From the NCBI RefSeq assembly GCF_027925025.1, contig NZ_AP027058.1:1178001-1242000 (forward strand): DNA of 64,000 bases, in the 5' to 3' direction. Under the pieces are notes generated by a model, which searched no databases, had not been told where the DNA came from, and worked only from the letters and a program-made list of their open reading frames with translations. Positions within the stretch are counted from its first letter, which is position 1. The number at the start of each line of letters is the position of its first letter. This document shows, one piece after another, positions 46,607 through 55,252 of this stretch. Position numbers and translations under genes: made by a program. Source of the stretch: Limnohabitans sp. MORI2 (GTDB lineage: Bacteria > Pseudomonadota > Gammaproteobacteria > Burkholderiales > Burkholderiaceae_C).

Positions 46607-49600
46607 ATGACGAGCAAGACGACAAAAAGCGCCAAATTGGCCGGATTGATTAAAAAAACAGCACAAAAACTCGTCGATCGCCCCAAGCACCTGCAAAAGC
46701 TAGCTTTAACGCTGCCCCTGCTGGCCTTATTTGTTGAAGAGGTCCGCGCCGCACAAGGTAAATCGGCCGTCTTTGAAGATTTACAAGCCCTCACCGAGTT
46801 TGTGGATGCACAAAATTTAGACGACGCCCAATACGCTGAAATTGAAGAAAGTCTCGACGGCGTTGAGCTAGCGGCCAATGATGTGACAGAAAAAGAAGTC
46901 GCTGCCGTCGCAGAAGAAGAAACAGAAAAAGCCGCCATCCTGGAGGAAGAGGGCGGTGCTACAGCTAAGCGAAAAGCAGCCTTGCTAGAGCCAGGCTCAG
47001 AAACAGGTGCAGGCCGAGGCTTTGCGGCTGAAGCCGAATCGGGTGCAGCTGGCGTTGCGGGCGAGCATGCCGCTGCAGGCGCTACCGAAACATTCGAACT
47101 TGCTGGCTTGGTCGTTCCAGTGGCCCCGCTTCCTTTGCTGGGTACTTTGGCTGCAGGCATTGGTTTAGCGAATGCCAACACCGGCGGTGCAACCAACACA
47201 GAAACCGCCACAGGCACCACCCTCAGCCGAACCCTCAAGCAACTCAAAACAGACGGCATTGTCTTTGTGCAGCCCGCATCGGGTAGCAACGTCATCAACG
47301 TGGAGCTGGGTACAGGCGCTGCGCTTACTAGCACCACGGGCGTCACACTCTTTGGCGACACAGACCGCGATGGCACGGTCACCGCTGCTGAAAACGCAGC
47401 CTTGCAAGTCACCCTGATCATTGCCAATGCAGATCAATTGGCTGAAGTGGCTGCCATCACTGGGCGACTGACCGATTACGGCATTGACAGTGTTCGCATC
47501 GACCTCTCAAACCAAGACTTGCTCAATGCACTCGCCAGCGATGCCAACTTGGCAGCCAATTTGGCTGCAATCCGAGCCAGCGGATTGACGGTGACAACCA
47601 TTGACATGCTGAATGATGCTGCAAGCCTTACCTTGACGCAGGCGCAAGTGCTGAGTGCAGCGGGCCTCACCATTGCAAGCGCAGACGTGGTGACACTGAC
47701 AGTGGCTGATTCAGCTGGGTTGTCTGATGCGGCAGCGGTTGCGAGCAGCTTGCACACGCTGGGTGTGGACACCATCGATGTGGGTAGCAACGCTGCAAGC
47801 CTTACCTTGACGCAGGCGCAAGCGCTGAGTGCAGCGGGCTTGACCATTGCAAGCGCAGACGTAGTCACACTGACAGTGGCTGACTCAGCAGGGTTGTCTG
47901 ATGCAGCAGCAGTTGCGAGCAGCTTGCACACGCTGGGTGTGGACACCATCGATGTGGGTAGCAACGCTGCAAGCCTTAGCTTGACGCAGGCACAAGCACT
48001 GAGTGCAGCCGGTTTGACCTTTGCAAGCGCCGATGTGATTACCCTCAATGTGGCTAATTCGTCGGAGTTGTCGAGTGTTGTTAATACGGCTACCGACCTT
48101 CACACACTGGGCATTAGCACCATCGATATGGGTGGAAGCGCAAACGTTGCAGCTTCACTGAGCGATGCACAAGCGCAAACCTTGGTTGCTGATGGGTTGC
48201 ATTTCGCTTCGAGTGACACCATTACCCTCAACGCTGATACCTCGCATGGCACACATCTGAGCACAAGCCTCAAAGACTTGCAAAAACTCGGTGTTGATGC
48301 AGTTGCACTGTCTGGAGGTGCAGATCAGCACCTCATGGTCGACTTGGGTGCAGGTGCATTCAGCAGCGCTGGTTTACCTACTTTCGCAAGCGCGCTAGAC
48401 GTTACCTTAAACATCGACAGCACTCAGGTCAGTCAGATTGCAAGCAGTAGCGTTGCAGCAGCATTGCACACGGGTGGTGTGGATCATCTCAACATCAATT
48501 TGTTAGACGCATCGGGTAGCACGGCAGGCTTTGGCGATGAACTCGCCACATTGCTTTATACAAGCGGCCTTGACAGTCTTAAACCTGCAGGTTTAGACGC
48601 CACCATTGATCTTGGTGGAAGCGCAAATGTTTCAGCTTCACTGACCGACCTGCAAGCGCAAACCATGATTGCTGATGGTTTGCACTTCGCGGCGAATGAC
48701 ACGATCACTTTCAATGCTGATACTTCAAGTGGCACGCATCTGAGCACCAGCCTCAAAGACCTGCAAAAACTCGGGGTGGACACTGTCACTTTGACCGGTG
48801 GTCACAACATTGATCTAGGTGCAGTTGATTTCACTGCCGGTGTACTCCCGCACTTCGGTACTGGTGGCGACGTCACCCTTAACCTCAGCTCAACAGAGCT
48901 GAATGGGCTTTCGGCTAGCGATATCAACAAACTGGCGCAAGCAGGCATCGATCACCTTAACTTAGGTTCCGATATCACGCTTACTCAATCGCAACTTGCC
49001 GCCATTGATGCTGCCGGGTTGGACATTGCCAGCCATACCAACGTCACATTGCAAGTGGCTGCAGATGCCGCTTTTCCTGCGACTGCCGATATCACGGCAA
49101 TGCAAGCCCTGGGTGTTGACCAAATTGATATGGCGAACGATCACGCCTCAATTTCTCAAGCACAAGCTCAGGCCTTGGTGGATGCCAATGTGAAATTTGT
49201 GGACAGCGATAGCGTCACCATGGACATTGTTTTGGATGCTAATGGCTTCAGCCTGGATACAGTCAAGGCGACCAATCTTCATAACGCTGGCGTCGACCAC
49301 TTCAACGTAGATGCCCCTGCGTTGATTAATGAAACGTTTGCTCATTTGATGCTTGATCATCAGTTGGATTTTGTGTCGGCGAATGACATCACCCTCAGTG
49401 TCGCCGGAACGCACATGGGAACAAGCTTGAGCGATTTGCAAAAACTCGGTGTCGATCATGTGGCTATGAGTATCAGCAACAGTGCAGACTTCAACTTTGC
49501 GCTGAACCACACCACGACCTTGCAAGGCGAAGGTGTTGATCTGATTGACATCACAACCGATGCTGCCTCAATTAACCTCGCTGCTGCCAATGCGTTGGCC

Positions 49601-50803
49601 AATGCAAATATCGCGTTCTCTGCAGAAGACGACATCACACTCGACATCAGTGCTGATCCAACAGTAGGCAGCGCTGAATTTGTTGCAGCCATGACGCATG
49701 CGCAAGATTTGGAAAAAATGGGCGTAGACCATATTGACTTCTTGTCCAACGCAGGCTGGCTCAATGATGTTGGAGCTACTCAGTTGATCAATGCAGGCAT
49801 CGACTTCGCTGCTGAAGACGACATTTCACTGCGCCTCACCAATTCTACGTATGTTGCGCAACATGCCGTTGAAATCAGCAAACTCGGTGTTGACCATGTG
49901 CAGATCAACACAGGCACAACCGACTTTGGTGAGATCGAAACAGTGGCAAAAACTCTGCATGATGCGGGCTTGGCTACGTTTGACATGGACATCTTCGGCT
50001 CTACACTGAAGTCGCTGACTGATCTCCAAACTCTTGACAGCATTCAGAACAATGGCATTGACTTCAATGTGCACATTGCGATCGGTTCGGACGTCGATGG
50101 CTTTAACAAGATTAATGGTCTAGCTTTCAGCAGCCTGCACCCTGACGCCAACACAACATTTGGGCAATTGATTGGTGCACTGCAAGAAGCAGGTATTCAC
50201 GATTACATCGTGGATGGCTTCAATGATGGCAACTCATTCCTTGCGCTGCCAGATTCGCTGGCTGCCGCATTGCAAGAAGCAGGTATGTTGTCCGCACTGC
50301 CAGACGCCAACTTCAAGCTCGATACCACGCATAACGCCACCTTCAACACCTCGCACCAAGCGCTCAATACTAGCTTGTCTGCCATGTCAGAACTGGGCAT
50401 TGACGAAGTTGTGTCTGCAGATACCGTCAATAAATTCTTTGTTGAATTGGGTAACAACACCGATGTGGCAGCCATCATTGCTGGCTTTGAAAACGGTTCG
50501 GTTGCGCCAACGCAAGACGGGTTGTTTGGGGCCAAAGATGCTGGCTTGGTCATCGATCAAGCAACATTCGATCATTTCAGCCAGTTCACCCCAACTGCAA
50601 TGTCTGATCTCTTGTCCAAACTCTCCAGCCTCGGCTTCACCGAAATCGATGTGCTCAAAGGCGCGAGCGACTCCGAGTCGTACCACATCAACGTCACGGC
50701 ACAAACACCTGTTCTGGACACCCCCGTTCAAATCGTGGGTACCGATGCCCAAGCGTTGCTCGACGTCTTCAGCACAGACATCCAAGACAAGAAGATTTCT
50801 TAA
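46607..50803 (+). CDS. Second repetitive T1SS substrate (1398 aa), related to the giant protein
   Basis: AGGGA precedes the ATG at 46607. The N-terminus (about residues 8-50) shares LTLPLLALFVEEVRAAQGK with the giant, and the last 150 residues share the same C-terminal module (TSLSAMSELGIDEV, DAGLVIDQATFDHF, LSSLGFTEIDVL, YHINVTAQTPVLD). Between them: an acidic Ala/Glu region to about 195; one EF-hand-like loop DTDRDGTVTAAEN at about 250; three 58-residue repeats; three LKDLQKLGVD units at about 545-560, 710-725 and 940-950; and further LGVDxVxL segments. The shared ends imply export by the same ABC/HlyD/TolC system. It lacks the VCBS array and the IDGYVQGA domains. It may be a partner, anchor or variant of the giant. 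Confidence 0.9.
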   Translation: MTSKTTKSAKLAGLIKKTAQKLVDRPKHLQKLALTLPLLALFVEEVRAAQGKSAVFEDLQALTEFVDAQNLDDAQYAEIEESLDGVELAANDVTEKEVAAVAEEETEKAAILEEEGGATAKRKAALLEPGSETGAGRGFAAEAESGAAGVAGEHAAAGATETFELAGLVVPVAPLPLLGTLAAGIGLANANTGGATNTETATGTTLSRTLKQLKTDGIVFVQPASGSNVINVELGTGAALTSTTGVTLFGDTDRDGTVTAAENAALQVTLIIANADQLAEVAAITGRLTDYGIDSVRIDLSNQDLLNALASDANLAANLAAIRASGLTVTTIDMLNDAASLTLTQAQVLSAAGLTIASADVVTLTVADSAGLSDAAAVASSLHTLGVDTIDVGSNAASLTLTQAQALSAAGLTIASADVVTLTVADSAGLSDAAAVASSLHTLGVDTIDVGSNAASLSLTQAQALSAAGLTFASADVITLNVANSSELSSVVNTATDLHTLGISTIDMGGSANVAASLSDAQAQTLVADGLHFASSDTITLNADTSHGTHLSTSLKDLQKLGVDAVALSGGADQHLMVDLGAGAFSSAGLPTFASALDVTLNIDSTQVSQIASSSVAAALHTGGVDHLNINLLDASGSTAGFGDELATLLYTSGLDSLKPAGLDATIDLGGSANVSASLTDLQAQTMIADGLHFAANDTITFNADTSSGTHLSTSLKDLQKLGVDTVTLTGGHNIDLGAVDFTAGVLPHFGTGGDVTLNLSSTELNGLSASDINKLAQAGIDHLNLGSDITLTQSQLAAIDAAGLDIASHTNVTLQVAADAAFPATADITAMQALGVDQIDMANDHASISQAQAQALVDANVKFVDSDSVTMDIVLDANGFSLDTVKATNLHNAGVDHFNVDAPALINETFAHLMLDHQLDFVSANDITLSVAGTHMGTSLSDLQKLGVDHVAMSISNSADFNFALNHTTTLQGEGVDLIDITTDAASINLAAANALANANIAFSAEDDITLDISADPTVGSAEFVAAMTHAQDLEKMGVDHIDFLSNAGWLNDVGATQLINAGIDFAAEDDISLRLTNSTYVAQHAVEISKLGVDHVQINTGTTDFGEIETVAKTLHDAGLATFDMDIFGSTLKSLTDLQTLDSIQNNGIDFNVHIAIGSDVDGFNKINGLAFSSLHPDANTTFGQLIGALQEAGIHDYIVDGFNDGNSFLALPDSLAAALQEAGMLSALPDANFKLDTTHNATFNTSHQALNTSLSAMSELGIDEVVSADTVNKFFVELGNNTDVAAIIAGFENGSVAPTQDGLFGAKDAGLVIDQATFDHFSQFTPTAMSDLLSKLSSLGFTEIDVLKGASDSESYHINVTAQTPVLDTPVQIVGTDAQALLDVFSTDIQDKKIS
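47618..48139 (+). repeat. Three 174-bp tandem repeats (58 residues each)
   Basis: Units start at 47618, 47792 and 47966. The first two are nearly identical in DNA and encode AASLTLTQAQ(V/A)LSAAGLTIAS followed by ADVVTLTVADSAGLSD and HTLGVDTIDVGSN. The third starts the same, then diverges after about 60 bp. The pattern suggests recent duplication within the gene. Confidence 0.88.
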
Positions 50804-50810
50804 TCTCAAA

Positions 50811-50847
50811 AGCCATCACAGCCACAGGGCTGTGGTGGCTTTTTTTT
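50811..50847 (+). terminator. Rho-independent terminator after the second giant gene
   Basis: Arms AGCCATCACAGCC (50811-50823) and GGCTGTGGTGGCT (50828-50840) pair with one G-U, followed by seven T. It lies 7 bp after the stop, so the TolC-like gene downstream needs its own promoter in the AT-rich 100 bp that follow. Confidence 0.88.
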
Positions 50848-50948
50848 GTCTTTGACATTTTTGTTCATCAAAACTGTCAAAAAAGTCGATTTTTCATCAA
50901 AATCTGATAGATTAGATGACTAATTGCGTAACTAGAAAGCTCTTAGAA

Positions 50949-52199
50949 ATGCTTAAAAAATTCTTCAAACAGGCCACCATCGGTGCGCTTGTAGCGGTAG
51001 CGTGGGCGAATCATGCATCAGCTGCTGATTTGATGGCTGATTTCCAAAAAGCCATGACCTACGACCCCACATTTCAAACGGCGGTTGCCGAGCGTCAGGC
51101 CAACCAAGCCAGTGCCACACAGGCCCGTGTGGCGTACTTGCCAGAGGCCACCCTCAGCAACCAGCGCCTCGACACAGACACCACCACACGCCAAACCACG
51201 CGTGTGACCATGCCCATCATCGACCTGGGCCGCATGGCCACCTTCCGCCAAGCTGCACCGCGCGATGGCTTTGCCGAAGCCACCTTTGTGGTGAAAACGC
51301 AGGACCTCGCCACACGCTTGCTCAAAGGGGCCAACGCCATCATCTTGGCCAACGAAAACATCAGCCTCAACGAAGCCAAAATGGCCGCGTTGGACCAACA
51401 AGCCTTGGCTGCCAAAAAGAAGCTCGAACTAGGGCAGGGCACAGTCACCGACCTGCGTGACATTGAAGTCAAAGCCGCCCAAGCCAAAGCCCAACAACTC
51501 AGCTACAAAACCGCCTTGGCTGTGGCCGTTAAGCAATACGCCGCCATCACCGGCGAGCGCCCCAATGTCAAAGACTTTGTGTTGGAGCAAAAAGACCGCA
51601 AGCTGCCCCTCAAACCTGCTACCGACTATGTAGACGCAGCCCTGCAAGCCAACCCCTCGCTGCAAGCCGCTCGCTTTAGCGAACGCGTGGCCGAGCTGGA
51701 AGTAGAAAAATCCACCGGCTCCTTGCTGCCCACCATCTCTGCCACCTACAACAACAGCAAGGCTGGCAACACCACCAACACCTACAGCGGCGTGCTCGTC
51801 AACATGCCCTTGCAAGCTGGCAGCTACTTTGCCCGCCAAAGCGTGCAAGCCAACTGGCTCAAAGCCAAAGAAGCCACGCGCGACAGCGAAGAAAAAACCC
51901 GGGTGGAAGTTGAAAAACTTCGCGAACAAGTGGAAACAGGCTTTGAAGTCTTGACCATTCAAAAGAACGCCATTGCTGCCGCCGAGTTGAGCCTAGAAGC
52001 CAACATCAAAAGCTACGAAGGCGGCGTGCGCAGCGCCGTCGATATTTTGAACGCCACCCAAACCGTGTTTCAGGTCAAGAGCGACTACGTCACCTCGGTC
52101 ACCACACAGTCGGAAGCCATTCTTTCGTTGCTCAACCAAACATCGTTGGATGTGAATGAGGCATTGACCAATGCCTACAAGTTTTTGTTTGCCAAATAA
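50949..52199 (+). CDS. TolC-family outer-membrane channel of the type I system
   Basis: From the ATG at 50949 the product has 416 residues with a signal peptide (MLKKFFKQATIGALVAVAWANHASA, cut before ADLMADF; written here only to mark the site). An ATG at 50916 would place 11 polar residues before it. The mature protein has the TolC repeat pattern: two halves rich in long coiled-coil helices (KAAQAKAQQLSYKTALAVAV; AAELSLEANIKSYEGGVRS, VDILNATQTVFQVKSDYV) and short beta segments (GSLLPTISATYNNSK). It should complete the exporter with the ABC and HlyD proteins. Its position after the second substrate gene supports a dedicated function. Confidence 0.92.
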   Translation: MLKKFFKQATIGALVAVAWANHASAADLMADFQKAMTYDPTFQTAVAERQANQASATQARVAYLPEATLSNQRLDTDTTTRQTTRVTMPIIDLGRMATFRQAAPRDGFAEATFVVKTQDLATRLLKGANAIILANENISLNEAKMAALDQQALAAKKKLELGQGTVTDLRDIEVKAAQAKAQQLSYKTALAVAVKQYAAITGERPNVKDFVLEQKDRKLPLKPATDYVDAALQANPSLQAARFSERVAELEVEKSTGSLLPTISATYNNSKAGNTTNTYSGVLVNMPLQAGSYFARQSVQANWLKAKEATRDSEEKTRVEVEKLREQVETGFEVLTIQKNAIAAAELSLEANIKSYEGGVRSAVDILNATQTVFQVKSDYVTSVTTQSEAILSLLNQTSLDVNEALTNAYKFLFAK

Positions 52200-52218
52200 A
52201 TCAAGTTAAGGTTTTGTT

Positions 52219-54261
52219 TTGAAGATCATTGGTAAAGCCGAGCAGAAAAAGATTGAGCTTCAAATAGAGACACTTCACAAGAAAGTGTCTGAGCTAGAAG
52301 GGCAGTTAGCCACTGCGAAAGCCGAGCACAAAAAGCTCGAAGCTTCAGCTAGCAAAGCGCAAACTGAGGCTGCCAAGGTTCAAGCAGATGGCAGCAAAGC
52401 ATTGGCAGATGCCAAAGCGCAGCTTGACGCCAAAGCCAAAGAGCTAGAGGCAAAAACCAAAGAGCTAGCCACCGCTCAAGCCGCAGCTGCCAAAGCCAAG
52501 CAAGAGGGCGATACGGCTACCCAAGCTGCTAAAGCCGACGCAGATAAAACTAAGCAAGCACTCGATGCGGCCAACAAAGCATTGGCAGACACCAAAGCGC
52601 AGCTGGATGCCAAAGCCAAAGAGTTAGAAGCAAAAACCAAAGAGCTAGCCACCGCTCAAGCCGCAGCCACCAAGGCCAAGCAAGACGGTGATGCAGCCAC
52701 CCAAGCCGCCAACAAAACATTGGCAGACACCAAAGCCCAGCTAGACGCCAAAACCAAAGAGCTAGACGCTAAGGGCAAAGAACTCGCGGCCGCACAAGCA
52801 GCCACAGCCGCAGCCACCAAAGCCAAGCAAGACGCTGACGCAGCAAGTGCCAAAGCCCTTGCCGATGCCAAGGCACAAACCGACGCGAAAGCCAAAGAGC
52901 TAACCACTCTCAAAGCCGAGCGCGACAAACAAGCCAAGCTAGCCCAACAAACCGAAGCCAAGTACCAAGACAGCGCGCAAGAAAACGAGCTGTTGCTCTT
53001 GCAGCTCATGCAAGCGCAAGAAGAGCTGGTTGAGTACTACGAGCAAAAAGGCGAGTTTGAAAAACTCTACCTTGCCTATAAAGCCCGTTGGGAGCGTTTA
53101 GAAAAACGCCTGCCCAACTACCTCGACTATGGTGCAATTGAAATCGTCGATGTCGATGGCGTGTCAGACGTGCCATCCATCACTTGGCAAGTCAAAGACT
53201 TTGCGCAAGCAGGCGTGGCGCTGAGCGAGTTCGGCTTTGTCACCGTGCTGCAAGACGGCCACCCCGGCATTGGTTTGGTCAAAGACGGTCAGCCACACGC
53301 CTTTGTGCCCAAGCTGCTCAACAGCAACAAAGACCACCTTGCCACATTCTTGGGGCTGGCTACCACTGAATTCAAGCAGCTCACAGCTGCCGTCAGTATC
53401 TTGAGCCAGCTCGAGGCAGGGCAGTGGCAGGGCTTTGAGTTTCCCGCGCAGTTTGACCTCGCGTTTTGGCGCCCCTCTATCCAAACCCTTTTGGCTCAGC
53501 TCAAACAGCTGCCCGCCTTGCTGCGCTACGACGAAGTGCGCCTCAAGCGCGAGCTCATCAACCCCGACTACGAACACCTCTGGCTTGAGTTCCGTGGGCT
53601 TAGCCTTGGTGCAGCGCAGTGGAAGAAGTTTGAAATCCGCTTGGGCGCAGCCTTGGTGCAGGCCGATGGCTTCTCGCAGTACCCCAAGTTTGAAATTCCG
53701 CTCATTGATGGCAAAACCAAACCCTTTGACAGCTGGTACGCCGAAAGCCAAGACGACAGCGGCGCTAAGCTAGAGCTGCGCTTTGCGCTGGATAAAAACG
53801 TGTTCGATGTGGCCGTGTGGGCCAAACTAGCCGATGCCGACAAAGCCTTGCTCTTGCGCCTCATCTACGCCATGCCCGATGCACTCAAGCGCTTGGACAA
53901 ACAAAAGACAGCCATTCACCGCCCTTGGGCCACATGGATCGACTTTGCAACGGGCGCAGTCAAAGTGCTAGAGGCCAACAAAACTGCAGCGCAATTACCC
54001 GCGACAGAGGTGAAAGAGCAGAAAGAAGCAACAGAGGCTGAAGCGCCAAGCAAAGCCAAAGCCCCCAAAGCTTTGCCAGCCCCTGCCAAGCTCACCAGCA
54101 CAGGCGCTAAAGCAGGCAAGGTCATCAGCATCACGGCCAAGCCTGTGGCTAAAGCCGCACCAAAGCCCAAAGCAAAGCCAGTTGCAGCAAAAGCGCCTGC
54201 CAAACCTACAGCTAAAACTGCTAAACAAGCCGCCAAAACAGCGCGAAAAGCCAAAGCGTGA
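52219..54261 (+). CDS. Coiled-coil protein with globular middle and Lys/Ala/Pro-rich tail
   Basis: The start is a TTG at 52219 with AAGG 8 bp upstream, giving 680 residues; no better ATG exists near the coiled-coil beginning. Residues 1-275 are a nearly continuous Ala/Lys/Glu coiled coil with repeated units of type AKAQLDAKAKELEAKTKELA. A globular part follows (about 275-600: YLAYKARWERLEKRLPNYLDY, ITWQVKDFAQAGVALSEFGF, LWLEFRGLSLGAAQWKKFEI). The last 75 residues are Lys/Ala/Pro-rich, like histone-H1-type or AlgP-type tails. No signal peptide is present, so it is probably cytosolic. It is 19 bp after the TolC-like gene and overlaps the methyltransferase gene. Function unknown; a scaffold for glycan or surface-protein assembly is possible. 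Confidence 0.75.
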   Translation: MKIIGKAEQKKIELQIETLHKKVSELEGQLATAKAEHKKLEASASKAQTEAAKVQADGSKALADAKAQLDAKAKELEAKTKELATAQAAAAKAKQEGDTATQAAKADADKTKQALDAANKALADTKAQLDAKAKELEAKTKELATAQAAATKAKQDGDAATQAANKTLADTKAQLDAKTKELDAKGKELAAAQAATAAATKAKQDADAASAKALADAKAQTDAKAKELTTLKAERDKQAKLAQQTEAKYQDSAQENELLLLQLMQAQEELVEYYEQKGEFEKLYLAYKARWERLEKRLPNYLDYGAIEIVDVDGVSDVPSITWQVKDFAQAGVALSEFGFVTVLQDGHPGIGLVKDGQPHAFVPKLLNSNKDHLATFLGLATTEFKQLTAAVSILSQLEAGQWQGFEFPAQFDLAFWRPSIQTLLAQLKQLPALLRYDEVRLKRELINPDYEHLWLEFRGLSLGAAQWKKFEIRLGAALVQADGFSQYPKFEIPLIDGKTKPFDSWYAESQDDSGAKLELRFALDKNVFDVAVWAKLADADKALLLRLIYAMPDALKRLDKQKTAIHRPWATWIDFATGAVKVLEANKTAAQLPATEVKEQKEATEAEAPSKAKAPKALPAPAKLTSTGAKAGKVISITAKPVAKAAPKPKAKPVAAKAPAKPTAKTAKQAAKTARKAKA

Positions 54262-55229
54262 TTACCAAAGAAGAAGCCGTCCTAGCCTATCGCCTCATGC
54301 TCGGGCGTGACCCCGAGAATGACGACGTGGTGAATAGCCTTTGCCAAAACACCCACAGCAGCCACGCGCTGCGCGATGTGTTTATCAAGTCGCCCGAGTT
54401 TCAGCAACGCATGGGCGAGCTACTCAAGCTGCCGCAGTCTGTGCGCCATCGCCACCCCTACACACTGCCCAAAATTCCGGTAGAAACCGAGGTCTCTGCC
54501 GAGGCTTTGGACCAAATGTTTGAGCGCATCCACAAAGAGTGGGAGCATCTTGGGCAAACCGAGCCCTTTTGGTCGGTCGTTACCCAGCCACAGTACTACC
54601 AAGCCGAGTTTGAAGCACACCGCGAGCAGTTTTACACATCGGGCAACCACAGTTGCCAAGTGTTTTTGTCGGCGGTGCGTCGCAGTGGCGTTAGCCCTGC
54701 CGACCTAAACACTTGCCTAGAGGTAGGCTGCGGTGTTGGCCGCGTCACTGGCTACTTGGCCGGTGCTTTTAGCAAGGTCATTGCGTGCGATATATCCAAG
54801 CCGCACCTCGACTTAGCCCAGCAACACCTGCAAGTCAAAAACATTGGCAACGTCGAGCTGGTCCACTGGCACACCGTGCAGCAAATGCAGCAGCTGCCCC
54901 AGGTTGATGCCATCTTCTCGGTCATCACCCTGCAGCACAACCCACCGCCTGTGATGGCGTGGATGCTCAGCACCTTGCTGGGCCACCTGCGCTCGGGCGG
55001 TGTGGCCTACATACAGCTACCCACCTACCGCAACGGCTACATGTTTGAAGCCGAGCGCTACCTGCACAGCACGCCCCCTAGCACGCTGGAAATGCACTTT
55101 TTGCCGCAACCCGAGGTGTTCAAAATCATTGAAGCATCCAACTGCCGCTGCCTAGAAATACGCGAAGACGGCATGGTGGGCGATGAAGACAAGATGCTGT
55201 CCAACAGCTTTTTGATTCAAAAGAAATAA
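54258..55229 (+). CDS. DUF4214-like + SAM-dependent methyltransferase
   Basis: The 323-residue product starts at GTG 54258, overlapping the previous stop (GTGA). Residues 1-50 (EEAVLAYRLMLGRDPENDDV ... FIKSPEFQQRM) resemble DUF4214, a helical unit common in surface-glycan and secreted proteins. From about residue 150 a class I methyltransferase follows: CLEVGCGVGRVTGYLAGAFS (motif I), VIACDISKPHLDLAQQHL, and VDAIFSVITLQHNPPPVMAW. It probably methylates a sugar or carrier intermediate in the adjacent glycan pathway, possibly capping a chain. The coupling to the coiled-coil gene suggests the two act together. Confidence 0.85.
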   Translation: MITKEEAVLAYRLMLGRDPENDDVVNSLCQNTHSSHALRDVFIKSPEFQQRMGELLKLPQSVRHRHPYTLPKIPVETEVSAEALDQMFERIHKEWEHLGQTEPFWSVVTQPQYYQAEFEAHREQFYTSGNHSCQVFLSAVRRSGVSPADLNTCLEVGCGVGRVTGYLAGAFSKVIACDISKPHLDLAQQHLQVKNIGNVELVHWHTVQQMQQLPQVDAIFSVITLQHNPPPVMAWMLSTLLGHLRSGGVAYIQLPTYRNGYMFEAERYLHSTPPSTLEMHFLPQPEVFKIIEASNCRCLEIREDGMVGDEDKMLSNSFLIQKK

Positions 55230-55252
55230 GCCAAAGCAGAGCCGCCGTGCTA

